DNA from: Leucocoprinus leucothites
Taxonomy: Eukaryota; Basidiomycota; Agaricomycetes; Agaricales; Agaricaceae
Length of the DNA: 64,000 nt
Reading direction: 5' to 3'
NCBI GenBank assembly: GCA_013368445.1
Contig: JAACJO010000009.1
Span: 1,240,001-1,304,000, forward strand
The notes beneath the pieces were generated by a model. It did no database searches and had not been told where the DNA came from. It saw only the letters and a program-made list of their open reading frames with translations. Each line of letters starts with the position of its first letter. Within the stretch, counting starts at the first letter, position 1. Below, piece after piece: positions 33,883 through 45,390 of the stretch. The position numbers and the translations under genes were made by a program.

Positions 33883-34152
33883 GGCCGGAGAAAGATGAAG
33901 CGGCAGTGCACTCGATGTGCTCGTCGCGAAAGACGCAAGAGTGATGAAGCCCAGCTCAGTCACAATAAATGCGCCAATGCGGAGCAGAAACATCGTCTTT
34001 AGGTTTCTGAAGGATTTGGAATAGTGTGATCTTTCGGGGGATAGGATAAGGACGTCGGCCCCGTGAAGAGAAGGATCATGTTTGCTCTGTAGGGAAACGA
34101 GTCGGTACTGGTTTGAATGGAGTAGACTGGGAAGGGGAGAAGGGGAAGGCAT
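33883..34152 (-). pseudogene. Large fungal membrane protein gene, 5' part, split by copia insertion
   Basis: The first 90 codons of the gene that continues at 25959-27479. The start is ATG 34152 (MPSPSPLPSLL). A hydrophilic lead is followed by a membrane helix within FLLRIGAFIVTELGFITLA. The last codons before the insertion read PLHLSPA, and reading resumes with TTLSEVRG on the far side, exactly in frame. Alternative upstream ATGs would need an extra intron. Confidence 0.75.
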
Positions 34153-34677
34153 CTCTTTGGATGAGCGACTCCGTTGAACTTTTGATACCCTCGGCCATGT
34201 TACGATGATCACGACATCTCGATGGTTGGGATGGTTGGGCTCAAGTCATTTTTCGTTCATCAAAACAAATGATTCTCTACGTCTGTGCCAACAGAACTTG
34301 AGCTGCAGGTGGTTTGAAACGATGATGCTACTCCTGAGGAGGGTCCTCCGGAGGACAATGCTGAATTTCAAGGTCCTGTGCAGTCGCCACGGCCGCAAGT
34401 CTTTGAGCCCGTATCATGTCCCTAGTGTGAGTGCGAGGACGCTGAACGACTGCCGAGATTGAGCGGCTCCAGCTCTCAAGGGCTGGCAATACTTTCACGA
34501 TCAAGCATCAGTTCACAGAAGTACTAGCATACACATGGTTATAATAAGGCAGACAGGAGAGATCCGCCTGCCTGCACTACTGAGTCAGCTCTCCAGCATG
34601 AATCCTACAGGCCTTTCTAGCATCATTCAGACTAGTCATCCAAATCATAGATCCGTGGATACAGCCCCCACACCACT
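34153..34677. other. Intergenic, nothing recognised
   Basis: Lies upstream of the split membrane-protein gene and downstream of the NACHT gene (both minus). No gene or RNA seen. Confidence 0.45.
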
Positions 34678-36766
34678 CTAAGAACTAAGTTCTTTCCTGA
34701 ATTTCTCCAATGCACGCCTGGAGTGCACACAAAACTTGGCACTTCCATCTCCCAGCCTCCCGTTCAATAAAACCAAGATTACTCTCTTTGTGCCATTCCC
34801 AACAGCAAAATATCTCGGGTCGTTGCCAAATAGCTTTGAAAAATAGTGAAGCTGATTTTTTAGTCGGAGCGGTCGGATGAAATCCTGGGGTTCGGCTATT
34901 TCGAGCTATAAAAGGGGCTTTTGGTTCGATGGAGGATATAATATATGGTCGGATAGTGAACTCACTTGAGGAAGTAGCTCGTTGGTGTTGTAACCCTTTC
35001 CCGACACGGTGATTACCTCTTGTAAGCCAAGTCTCCTGAAATCAAATTCCTGCACAAGCCTATGTGTTTCATCATCTTGGATTTTGCGTAGGACCATCAA
35101 AAGAAAGAGGTCAAGAAATGTAGAACAAAGGTTCCAGTATTGAAAAAAGCGGCCTATAGACGCTGGGGACACTCTCCACGAGAGAGGTGGCACAGGTTCA
35201 AGGTTGGGTCCTGAATAAACGAGTGAGAAGGTTCAAGATAGCAGATCATGTAAGCTATGACTCACTAAGTCGAGTCCTGTTTAGAGATTGCATTATATGG
35301 CGCAAAAACCTTGGACCAGCAGACCAGATACAGCGTTCACCCGATCGAGTTCGATCCTCGAGGAAATCCATGAAGGATGCATGATAGAAGGTAATATTCT
35401 TGGTATCAACTTTCATAACGGCATGGAGAGATCGACATATGATGAAAAAAACCTCCCGCGAATGTCCAAGCAAGTTTGCACATGCAACCGTTTGCGTGAA
35501 ATCCCATGATTTGTGGAGTGTCAGGCGATTGGCGAGAAGAATCAGCTGTAGATCTGCGAGTCTTCGCCAGTGCATGCGCTCTAAGATGAGCATATAGAAG
35601 AGGTCTAGTGATGAAAGTGGGTGGTTTGAGCCATTCTCAGCCTTAATCCGTGACGCCAGTCCTAAAACAGCATCTAACTGTTTCTGAGGCGTGGATTCAC
35701 CCTCAGGGTCCTCGATGGAAAGAGCCATCGCGTGGGCACATGCAAACAGTCCAGCGGAAATCTCGACAAGAGTACGAAGGTCTTCGCCCTTGGGCCAAGA
35801 TTCGTCGAGATCATACTTTTCTCTGATCTCTTTTAGTCTCGCAGCTAGGAAGTGGTATATCTGCGGGTCAAGTTCACGTGTAACCGTAAGCTCAAATTGT
35901 GCAGTAAACGGTTTGATTTCCGGGTGGTTGAAAGTTGAAACGAGGCCGGGTTCGGGGCGGCTAAAAAAGATCCAGCGGAATGGGGTGTCTCCGTCTCGAA
36001 GGGACTGTGCAACGAGTTCGACGATCTCCTGCTGTGCAGCTTCCCCCTTACACTCGTTGAGGCCATCGACAAAAATAGTCATGTCCGGGAGAGCCTTTCC
36101 CTGCTGCTTCAACGCATGAGCTGGAGCGATCAGGAGCTCATCGAACTGGAGCCGTAAGGGTTTCGTGACAATGGTGAGATCCTGTTGTATCTTCTGGTCA
36201 AGGAAGTCTCCAAATGTTTTTTGCTTCACGGCAAGCTGATAAGCGATCGAGGTGAAGAAACGGAGTGGGTCGTCGCGGTGATTCGGGCGCGAGAAAACGA
36301 ATGTGGCGCTGAGCATGTCGCTGAGCGCTTGAGCTGTAGACTGGGCTATGGCGGATTTACCAACCCCAGCAGGACCTTTCACCCAAGCCAGACGTTCGGG
36401 ATCGTCTGGCGAGGTGCCACGACCCCATTCCGTGAGTAAGTTGATAAAGTCTTGACGTGTTCCCGGATAGCAGAGGGGAGGAGGGTATCGTTCCGAAGAG
36501 TCGTGAGTGGCACTAGGAATAGAGTGGTCCAATAACCGGCGAAGTCCTTAGAAATCATATCAATTAGAGCTTGATGTGTCCGAATGAGCCCTCGTACCAG
36601 GTTTGTTGGGCGGTGCCAGGTTGATATTCTTTGCATGCTTGACGTCCACGCCTTGAATGGAGTTGTTGGTGGTGGTGGTATTATGAACGTTGGAAATCCG
36701 CTGGTCAACGTTGGTGATGTTGGGCTTGATGGACTGAAAGTCATGGGAGTGCGAGAAGAACGACAT
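34678..36766 (-). CDS. NACHT-domain STAND NTPase (fungal NLR-like)
   Basis: Signal-transducing NTPase of the kind used in fungal non-self recognition and cell death. Four exons (36766-36598, 36546-35266, 35210-34966, 34905-34678) total 1923 nt, giving 640 aa, exactly in frame. The NACHT domain starts after a YPPPLCYPGTRQ lead common in basidiomycete NLRs. Walker A is GPAGVGKSAIAQS (residues 114-126), Walker B is TIFVDGLNEC, and sensor-like FRWIFFSRPEP follows. The N-terminal 56 residues are Asn/Thr-rich (NVHNTTTTNNSIQG), a composition seen in fungal NLRs whose N-termini signal by amyloid-like assembly. No ankyrin, WD40 or TPR repeats are present, so the C-terminal sensor is short or atypical. 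A decayed paralogue lies 2 kb away at 38733-39420. Confidence 0.92.
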
Positions 36767-38732
36767 GGTGGTAAGTACCAACCCAGGCTGCAACGTGTGA
36801 CCCTCACCCAAAGAGCTGGGCACGAGGCTCGAGCGGCTGAGCGCCAAGTTCTGATTTATGAGTGAGTGACAACACGCGTGATCCAGCTCCTGTGTAGGTG
36901 GTTCATGAGGAAGCCAGATTGGCACTGAGAGAATTGATAAAGGTTTGAGTACAACGATGTCGACCTGGGATTGATCTAGACTTCCCGTCGTATGGTTAAA
37001 CGTTGACCAAAATTCAACAGTATCGGAATGGTGTGATGATCATCCCATCCCAAGGGCTTGGATAAGAGTGAGCGTGAGGCGCTAGCCGAATGCCTGTGGC
37101 AGGATTCTGATTCGAGTACAAGAAAGATGGGGGCGGATCACTACAATAGGCTCGGCAAGCGTCGTGACATTTTATTTGATCCGTCAACCAGACAGAACGT
37201 CACCTGGAATGAAGATACCAGAGGTATTTCTTTTCAGCCAGAGATAACGTTCCCCAGATAAAATGACTCAAAATTGCAGATTTTCTGATCGAACTTCTAC
37301 CGGCACCGGACATATACCTGGGTCATTCACTGCCCACACCCAAACCGAAACCCTTTCAAGCAACATTATCATAATGTCCAAATATACTAAGAAATTCCAT
37401 TCCAACCGACATACCGAACCCTCAATAAAACAAGGAACAGTAATAAAAAAAACACCACTCAACCCTCGGCAGAGGATAGGGCCAGAGCCAACTTGAATGC
37501 CGTTTGGTTTTAGTGGGGCTTGGAGAGAGGGGAGGTATGGAGCGATTAATGACTCCGCGTGACTATCCGGAAAAAAGAGAGATTAAATGCGGACATAAGC
37601 ACTTGTTATCGATACACTCACTCGGTGGAAATCTGTATACGCAAAAGTCGCTCTGACTGTGGCGGTAACGGCACATACGGCGTCAACAGCCTCAAAAGTT
37701 TGTGGAACAGACCAAATATACCTGGTAACACACACACACATTCCCTTTAGCCGAACCACAGGTTATCATCACTTCAACTCAGCAACTCGATCACAGAGAA
37801 GAACTCAGGTTCTCATAATAAAAACTCACTACCCAAAGATCCTCCCCTAGAAACAAAATCTCCGTCTCATTTCCTTCCGGTAATAACGTTATTCGTAGAG
37901 TAGCGGTACGTTGTTCTTCGTTTTATTGCTTAACCCATGGTCTGTGCATTGTCATTGCTGTTAGGCGGTGGGCTGTGTCTTGGTGGTATCGGAGGGGTTG
38001 GTTGAATGATCTGTGAGTGATTGGTATGTGATGTCTGTGTATAATGAAATACGGAACATCAGATTGGATGAACGTGTTAATAGGGTAGACTATTGCACGT
38101 ACCATCGTGTGTAGGGCCAATCCCACCACTTGTGACGACAAAGTCATATTTCTCGGTTGTCGTCTGCTTGGCTCGACGCTGTTTGATGGATGAGGACTAA
38201 GGTCGTAAACCCAGATATAGGATGTTCACATCCCTTCCTCATCATCAGCTACAACCTCGATCCGTTTTCTGAAATCAAATTAAAACGTCACGTTCAGTGC
38301 AACCCGGGTAGGGGAGTAGGAAATGGATACACGCACAAGTCGATACCGTGTTGAAAGCAATACTGAGAAAAGAGGTGCGAGTTACGATCGTATGTCTTGC
38401 CGTTGAGTATCTCGTCCCTTTATGAAAGGAGCAAATCAGCGTCACAGATTCGAGACGACAAAGAGAAGGACGCGAAGCATGAGCGCACCCGATGATCAAA
38501 GCGGCAGCACCCTGATAAACTTCCCTTGTCCTAACGGACTCTTCAGAACGGGTGATCTTGGAAAGGTTGTTGGCGGGGGAGGCGGCACAGCGTCGTATGA
38601 GTTTAGCGTAGCAGCAGGTGCAGCCGTAGGTGAGGATGTTGAGGACATCGTACGTATAGGAACAGAGTCGTAGATGAACGGAGGGTAGACAGCTGGTGTT
38701 CTGGGATGAGCAGCTGCTGTCGTTAAACGAGC
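36767..38732. other. Intergenic, no gene recognised
   Basis: About 2 kb upstream of the NACHT gene and downstream of its decayed paralogue. Only short unsupported open frames. An effector gene sharing the NLR N-terminal motif was looked for and not found. Confidence 0.4.
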
Positions 38733-39420
38733 CTAGGAATGCGCGAATGTCGAAGTGAAAAGTGTACAGCGATGAGTTGGACGGATGGGCGCATGGAGGT
38801 TTGACAGGGATATCCACGGGCATACGGAAATCTTTGCCCTTGAAACGAGCTCGGGTTCGAGACGACTAAAAAAGGTCCAGCGAAATGGGGTACCTCCATC
38901 TTGAAGGGATCGTGCAACAAGCGCGATAATCTCCCGCTGAGCACCTGCCCCTTTACACTCGTCAAGTCTATCAACCAAAACAGCCATTTCCAGGGAGGTT
39001 TTCCTGACTGCTTCAACACGCGAACAGGAGCGATCAGGAGCTCATTGAATTGGGATTGTAAGGGTTTCGTGACAATGATGGGTCGAGTTGTATCCTCCCA
39101 TCGAGGAAGTCTCCAAGGACCTGTTGCTTCACGACAAGCTGATATGCGATTGAGGTTCGAGAGCGGTTTGGATTGTCCTGGTGATTTGGGCGCGCACTGG
39201 GCTATGGCAGATCCACTGACCCCAGTAGGGACTTTCAACCATGCCAGGCGTTCAGGGTGGTCTGAGTTCCCATGACCCAACTCTGTAAGTAGGTGATGAA
39301 CTCTTGGTGGGTTCCAGGATAGCAGAAGGGAGGAGGATATTGCTCTGAGGAGTCGCGAGTAACACCAGAAATGGAGTGTGCCAGTGATCCGAAGGCACCA
39401 GAGGTGTGGAGATCCGAAGG
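38733..39420 (-). pseudogene. Decayed NACHT paralogue fragment
   Basis: Clear homology to the N-terminal third of the 34678-36766 protein, but in pieces across frames. First come SISGVTRDSSEQYPPPFCYP and GTHQEF, then a frame change to DHPERLAWLKVPTGVSGSA, where the Walker A lysine context GVGKS has become GVSGS. Next is IIVTKPLQSQFNELLIAP, and after another shift VDRLDECKGAGAQREII (Walker B) and GGTPFRWTFFSRLEP. Multiple frameshifts and loss of Walker A mark it as a pseudogene. Nothing matching the C-terminal two thirds remains. Confidence 0.88.
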
Positions 39421-40634
39421 TGTTGGGGGCGTGGGAGAGACTGAAAACGCGAAGGCGAACTTGGTTTATATTTGGTGAGCGCATGGGACTGCCACTCCAG
39501 AGTCCAGTACGGGCTGGTACCCAGAAGGTTGCCGCAACTAATCTTCTCTGTTTATATCGACCACGTCACACCACATCATGTGTGTTCGGCGTTGTGAGCC
39601 GACTCCAAGTTAGTTCTGATACGCTGTCCCCCCTGAATCAATAATCCACCAGGATTATTGAGCTCAAGATCAAAAAAAAAAAAAAAGATCAATTCACCGG
39701 CGTAGTGGATAAGTAAAACTAGCACACCGTCAAACACTTACAGGCGGCTCGAGTGTTTCTTGTTGTCCAAGTCGCCTCGGGAAGACCACATATCATATAT
39801 CAGCAATTGAATCTCCTCCAAATAGTACGGCGACGTACACTGGGTTTTTACTATATTCTTCTTGTCGGCATGATGTTAGCAGAGGTGTACATTGAAGACC
39901 GGACGAGCAGACAGATCAAGTAACATATCATTGTATATTCCTATAAGTAACCAACTCACACCATCAAAAGAGCACGTATATATGTATGTATGTCGCACGA
40001 CCCAGAACAAGTCAGGGAGGGGAGGGGTATCCAAAGAAAACAAACTAGGCAGGGACTGAGTTAGAGGGAACGTAGCCGTCAAAAATCGAGGCCAAGTATT
40101 AGAATCACAAACATCATTATCGTCGTCAAAAACGCAAGCTCGGGCTCAAACACCGTAAGTAAAAAAAGTCGACACATTTCTAAAAAAAAAAAAAGAAAAA
40201 GATATCAACAACGACCTTGGTGGGGTAGTAGGGGGTAAGAAGAGGTATCAAGAACTAAGTATAAAACACGCAACTAGACGAGGAAAAATGTCATTAGAGA
40301 GGAGAAAAGAGAAGGGGAGAAATAATAATAATAAAAGTTTGATATGAAAGTGGTAAGGAAAGTCGTCATAAAAATTCATACTACTGATGAAACTGATTCC
40401 AAATGTCAAATACTGTAGCGAGAGTGGGTGAGTATTTAGGAAAGAGAGGGAGAGGAAAGGGAGAAGCGACTAGACGGAAGAGAGGATGGAGGAAGAATGA
40501 AAGTGAGTAAGGCGATTCATTGAAGTGGTCAGCCGCACAGGAGCACCCAAGAGTCCCAGCCTCGCGTCAAACAAAATTCACCCCTAACCCCTCCAATCAA
40601 CCACCACCCAGGGTATCCACGAAACCACAAAGCC
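39421..40634. other. Intergenic region with dispersed repeat and A-tracts
   Basis: Contains repeat copy 39779-40010 and pure A runs near 39673 and 40182. No supported gene. The right part is the 3' flank of the RGS/RAX1-like gene. Confidence 0.45.
39779..40010. repeat. Dispersed repeat, copy 2
   Basis: Diverged copy of 24926-25160 in the same orientation. A 14-bp A run lies about 90 bp upstream, which could be a retroposon tail but has no equivalent at copy 1. Confidence 0.7.
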
Positions 40635-41980
40635 TCATAGCCGATGCCCAGGCACAGCCCAAAATATCAGAGTCAACGCCGTCACCAATATCGCCACCAC
40701 AATCGTCACCCACACTGCTCTCCCTAACAACAAATTCCTAACATACGGCTCTCGAATCGTCAACGTCCGGAAAGGCGTCGTCTCGGATTGGCCAAAGAAC
40801 ACGAGGATAGGATCAAGTTCGTATTGATGCGAGACGAGGAAGAGGATCGCGAATGTGAATGGGAGGAAGAGCTAAACAGGCGAGATTGTGGCGTGAGTAA
40901 AGGGGTCAGAGAGGGGAGGGGGAAGGAAGACTTACGAAGAAGCGTTTAGATTTCGGATGCACATCAAGGAAAATCAGCGCAAATCCAACCGCTAGCCCAA
41001 TCCACAAAATCACCAAACCAAGCACCAATCTAACAAGCGCCGATATGGGGGTAAGATTCCCAAACGCCTTCGACCTCAAAAACCTAGGAAACGCATCCTG
41101 CTCCATAGCTCTAAAACAATACTCCTTCTGCGCATGAAACATATCCGGAATTTGAGCCAACATATTCAACTCGGCCTGCGTCTTGGGCTCATGTTGACTA
41201 TTCAGCGGAAAACTATGTATCCTCAACGCAGGGGGTAAATAAATCTCGTGATTCTCCTGAGAATCAATTTGATTCCCGACAGGAGAGAGATAGCGATAGA
41301 AGATCCTTTCCGCAGACGCTACGAGGTCCAGACGCGTTATCGCTGATGAACGAGGGATAACCGTGGGCGCTCTTGATGCGCGACGGAGGTTGAACAATGT
41401 GGGTGTACGTCCGGAGAGAGAAAAGGGGGTTGTAGAGCGGGGAGGATTCTCTTCAGGAGAAGCAGCAGCACTACGCTGCGGTCTTGGACTAGTCGAACGA
41501 CGACCACCCTGTTGCTGGTCCTCTGCCCCAGCAGAAAGGTTACGGCGATCTTGTTCACTGAGCATCTCGCCTGCCCCAGTGCTCGCTGTGCTCCGCTTGG
41601 TCTCTGCATTGAGTCCGACGACAGTACCATAGATAGACCCTCTACGTCGCGCGTAGTCCCAATACTGTGGCCAGTCCTCCTTGATGGTCCTCCCCGACTT
41701 GCGAACATCCTTGAAATACGCCCTACAGAGATTTTCATGCTGCTGGACATCAAGCCAAAAATCAAGGATATCCTCTGCGCCTTCACGCTGCAGAAACAAG
41801 CTGTTGAGGGAGGGTAATTAGCAAGTGCACACAGGGGGTGAGGGGGTAGAAAAAGACGAACTAAAACATGAAAAGATCGACGGGCGGGCGTGTTCTGCGA
41901 GAAAGCACCTCTGTGAAGGTCGGGAGACGATGTTTGCGGGAGTCTGCCCATTCGTCCTGGGTGTGTTTCTCGTCGTCCAT
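40635..41980 (-). CDS. RGS-domain membrane protein, RAX1-like
   Basis: Exons 41980-41868, 41800-40936 and 40871-40635 sum to 1215 nt, giving 404 aa. The N-terminal RGS-like domain reads LPTFTEVLSRRTRPPVDL, FLQREGAEDILDFWLDV and HENLCRAYFKDV, and is interrupted by a long Ser/Arg/Pro-rich insert (about residues 100-200). It resumes with LDLVASAERIFYRYL and AQKEYCFRAMEQDAFPRFL. The C-terminus has about three membrane helices (SALVRLVLGLVILWIGLAV, FLPFTFAILFLV and WVTIVVAILVTALTLIFW). RGS followed by C-terminal transmembrane helices is the architecture of yeast Rax1, involved in bud-site memory. It is divergent from NDUFA2 with only 129 bp between start codons. Confidence 0.85.
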
Positions 41981-42109
41981 GGTGTGTTGCTTGAGGATGA
42001 CAGGAGAGAGTGAGAAAGTTCTGAAAACACCTTTGTTGATGGCAACCACGCTTATGTAAGCGCCCTTCATCCCTCATCTGCCCATAATTTACTCTTTTCT
42101 GCACTAGCC
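41981..42109. promoter_or_regulatory. 129-bp bidirectional promoter (RAX1-like / NDUFA2)
   Basis: The only sequence between two divergent start codons, so both 5' UTRs and core promoters must lie here or extend into the neighbouring gene. No TATA box was recognised. Confidence 0.6.
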
Positions 42110-42534
42110 ATGTCCTCGTTTACAAAGGCCTTTTCCCCTGCTCTTCGTGAAATCAGGTTTCTGTTCTCTCAGTCTGGTCCGGCATCCGCGGGCACGAGGT
42201 ATGGCTGTCTCAACTGCACACGCACACACACCTCGTGTTCTTAACCCAGGACGTACTAGGGAGTTTGTACTAGCACGCTACAACTCTATCAAGCAACACA
42301 ATCCAGACCTTCCTGTCCTCATCCGAGAGGCAGAAGGCACTCCCGCACGCGCGTTTGCACGTTTTGGTGTGTTTGAGAACGTGTTTTCTAATAATGCATA
42401 GCTGATTCAGGGAATTCCCCCGTGTTTCTCCGCTTTTTACAGAACGAGGTGTCGAGCGGCATGTTGAGCTTGAAGGACTGGCTGCGAAGGATGTAGAGAG
42501 CAAAGTGTCCCAACTCCTTGTTTCGTCGGCGTAA
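42110..42534 (+). CDS. NADH:ubiquinone oxidoreductase subunit NDUFA2 (B8, NI8M)
   Basis: Accessory subunit of mitochondrial complex I with a thioredoxin-like fold. Three exons (42110-42198, 42260-42366, 42443-42534; introns 61 and 76 nt) give 95 aa, the normal family length. The protein reads MSSFTKAFSPALREIRFLFS and SQSGPASAGTREFVLARYN, then NPDLPVLIREAEGTPARAFA, then RFERGVERHVELEGL, matching the family pattern 'KEIR ... CQ.SPAS.G.R.FV...Y ... P.LPILIREC ... ARYE.G.E..V.L.GL'. The short exons explain why no single open frame shows the whole protein. Confidence 0.96.
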
Positions 42535-42574
42535 TCCCTCAACCAGACTTTATTATTCCACCTAATGTTACCAT

Positions 42575-42910
42575 TTACGGCGCTAATATTAGAGCGCTAA
42601 ACTTGCTTCTCGCTTTGCTCAAACTCGCCTCCAAATTCTTCGTCCCTTGTTCTGGTGCCACATGAACGACTATGGTATGGTGTACTGTCGTAGTGGCGAC
42701 CCACGACCACCCATATTCGCTCAAGCACACGAATAGCAGCAAATGAGGCACTTGTATCATATCCCGTCGGCGATTAACTGAGAACCGAGATAATCGCGGC
42801 GCTGTGAATGAGCTCAGACCCCTACACCCCTCGACCTGAAACCAGTCACAGGCTCTCAACCGTCAAATTAATAACCTGCCTTCCCAGGGCCCACTCGGGA
42901 TATCACTGGG
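42575..42910 (-). pseudogene. 3' remnant of a membrane-protein tandem copy
   Basis: Diverged copy of the last part of the 42948-44609 gene. A block equivalent to SGFIYSAAIISLLIL has an internal stop, and the end reads IVVHVAPEQGTKNLEASLSK against VVHVALGHGAKNLETSLSA in the intact gene. Upstream exons are missing. It lies directly downstream of the intact copy, as expected from unequal exchange. Confidence 0.75.
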
Positions 42911-42947
42911 CTCGACTCCGTTTGTAACCTCGCAGCCCCTCGTGTCC

Positions 42948-44609
42948 TCAAACTTGGCTTCTATTATTCGCAGATTCTAATGCTCCTACACCAGCACTAG
43001 TACTTGTCCGAAATTGAATTGCCGAACTTAACTGCACCTCATTACTTCTCGCCGCACTCAAACTTGTCTCCAAGTTCTTTGCCCCATGTCCTAGCGCTAC
43101 ATGAACGACTAAGAAGATCGGCATAATGTACTATTGACTCGGCACTGTGAGCGCCGTGCCTTGACCCATAAACGTAGCAGTGAGACTTACAACCATTCGT
43201 ATACATATAGTTGCTCCTACGAGCTGTATTTTTATTCAAGTGCGTGAATTGTTTGGGTACAAGCCCGAGGAAACGAAGGACTTACGATGTAAGGCGTTGG
43301 TGATAAAATCAAAAGCGAGATGATCGCGGCGCTATAGATGAACCCCGATTCCAGCCTTTACAACTATCAAGCTCCCCTTGACCCTCAATTCAACAAACAA
43401 TGAACCACTCACAAAATACCAGCCACCAAATTATACGGCCTAATAACCTGCCTTCCCATAATTTTTCCTACCTCCCTCGCGATGAACCATATCCTCCCCG
43501 CTTCATACACCACCACACATCACCGTCACCGTTTATATCACTCGAGTCAAAGTTTAGTGCCTACCAGTTAAACCCGTCAACGCGAAATTCAGAAAGAACA
43601 CAAGGATGATATAAGGTCCGATAAGGCCCTTGAGTTGAGGGGCAGTCGTCGCTTCACTGACGAATCCAAGGACTGGCAGAGAAATAGTTAGCGGAGAAAA
43701 GGAAGGAAGAACGTAGTGCATGCCTGCGCCAGTGAGTAACAAAAACCCAGCTCCGTATCCCAAAATTCGATTATAGCCCCAGATAATGTAACACCTCGTT
43801 ATCTATTCCCATCAGCCTAATTTTAAGCGGAAAGTGACGTAGGGTGAGGGAAGAGCGACTTACGAGTAGAATATCAGCTATAACACTTCCTCCCCAACAC
43901 ACTCAATAAGTCAACTAATTTCCAAAATCTAACTCAACTCACTTATTAAACAAATGAATCAAAAACTTGGGGTATATCATCTGATAAAACTCCAACGTAT
44001 CCATCAACCCATCCACATATTCACCATAATGGTTTAACAACATATAATACGAAACACCAATATCAGCCGTGGCGAGGAGGAACATGATTGTCGTGGCGAA
44101 GAATAAAACAAGTTTGAGTGATATCCTCGGTCGACGAAGTCGAAAAGTTTGGATTTTGTGAAGGAATTTTTGGACGCGGTTGAGTTGAGGGCGCCACCAT
44201 GGAATTTGAGTAGTGGTTACCGTTGTTGAGTGTTCGTTTGGGCTAAATGGTGGTGGGAGGTCGTCGGAATGATGACTGCCGCGACGGTGGCGGTGACTGT
44301 GGATCCTAGTCCTACGGTGCGCGCGCAGTAGGATGTAGGATGCGAATATGTACAAGACGACGTGGATCCCGTATAAGAGCGTTTCTGCCTGTTCAATACA
44401 CGAATGTTAGAGAGATCACATCAATATGGTCGAGTACCCCGACTACATACCAGAATGGCAGCCAAGATTGGCCTGAAATCGCTTCTGGTTATCTGAAACG
44501 GGTGTATCCACGGATTTGGAAGGCCTCGCGGTCCCAACTTGAAGATTTCGTGTACTGTGCCTATTCCTCGCGCAGTGGCATTGACTTCGATAGCCGACGC
44601 GTTTTCCAT
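42948..44609 (-). CDS. Multi-pass membrane protein, tandem family member A
   Basis: Uncharacterised fungal membrane protein with at least six helices. The start is ATG 44609 (MENASAIEVNATARGI, with an N-glycosylation site), then GPRGLPNPWIHPFQITRS. Next come a helix around LYIFASYILLRAH, a long His/Arg-rich cytoplasmic loop, and LVLFFATTIMFLLATADIGV. Later helices are YIILVFFLNFALTG, GRIWFIAREVG and SGFIYSAAIISLLIL; the final one is MPIFLVVHVALGHG. The tail is Ser/Asn-rich, with TGA at 42948. Introns are about 50-60 nt and include splits such as GILLESG across GTGAGT. Member B (47277-49000) has the same exon order and flanking DNA. The role is unknown; a receptor is possible but unproven. Confidence 0.8.
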
Positions 44610-45390
44610 CCAAGAGGTAATTTATCTATCAGGGTAAAGAGTGTTGCTCTGAGTGGAGAAGATCGGGATTACGCCAGCGGAGGGAGAGAGAGAAAGAACG
44701 GAATGGAGAGACACAGAGGGAGAGAGGTAAAAGATAAAGATCAAGCCCAAGCCCTCAGGGACTTGGACAGGGTGAAAGTAAAATAGCGCTGTGAAGGGGA
44801 GGACCAAAGGGGAAACGTAAAGAACGCCTACAAGCATATAGGCATACATTCTCCCCCCTTTCTCATGCCCCGCATGCGGAGTAGTACAGTTCCTACGCAC
44901 GCGGCACACGCGTATAGACGTGTCAAAATCCTGATTCGGTTCTCAAAGTCACGCTTGGGCAGTAATTAAGCGCGTACCATTTTTTTTCCCACTTGTGTCC
45001 TAGTGAACGTCAAAACATTGAATTAAAGAAACGTCTTGGCGCGTATCACCCTGATCGTGATTGTATCCAGAGAACCTGAATACAAAGTAATTTGAAGGGG
45101 TGGTGATTGAACTTGGTGAGTCTCAAAGCCAGCCGCTTTTGGCGGTCAGGGAATATGACTCATTTGAGAACGTGAGTTCGTGTTTATAAGTAGCGGAACA
45201 GTGGATAACGCACTCGGCGGCCGGTATCCGAGATCCAACTACAGATAGGACAGTCGTGTAATGCTGAGTCAAAGTGCCTGACAGGAAAACAGAAACTATG
45301 AATGTTGACAGAATCGACAGAACTTTCGCGAGCGTCAGGTCGTTGCGATGTTGGAGGAAAGACAGTTGCATTTGATGCGTCGGTCACATC
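42948..45390 (-). repeat. Tandem segmental duplication, block A
   Basis: Gene A plus about 780 bp of upstream DNA matches gene B plus its upstream DNA (47277-49760). Shared upstream landmarks include tcccacttgt, gaacgtcaaa, gattgtatc and a block near 45230-45390 that matches 49590-49740. Divergence is substantial. Confidence 0.75.

Noticed and set aside
38275..38823. Minus-strand open frame of 182 codons upstream of the NACHT remnant
   Set aside because: Its first part runs through the decayed NACHT fragment in a wrong frame and the rest shows no recognisable features.
39655..39690. A-run as a retroposon poly(A) tail
   Set aside because: The related repeat copy at 24926 lacks an A-run in the same place and no target duplication was found.
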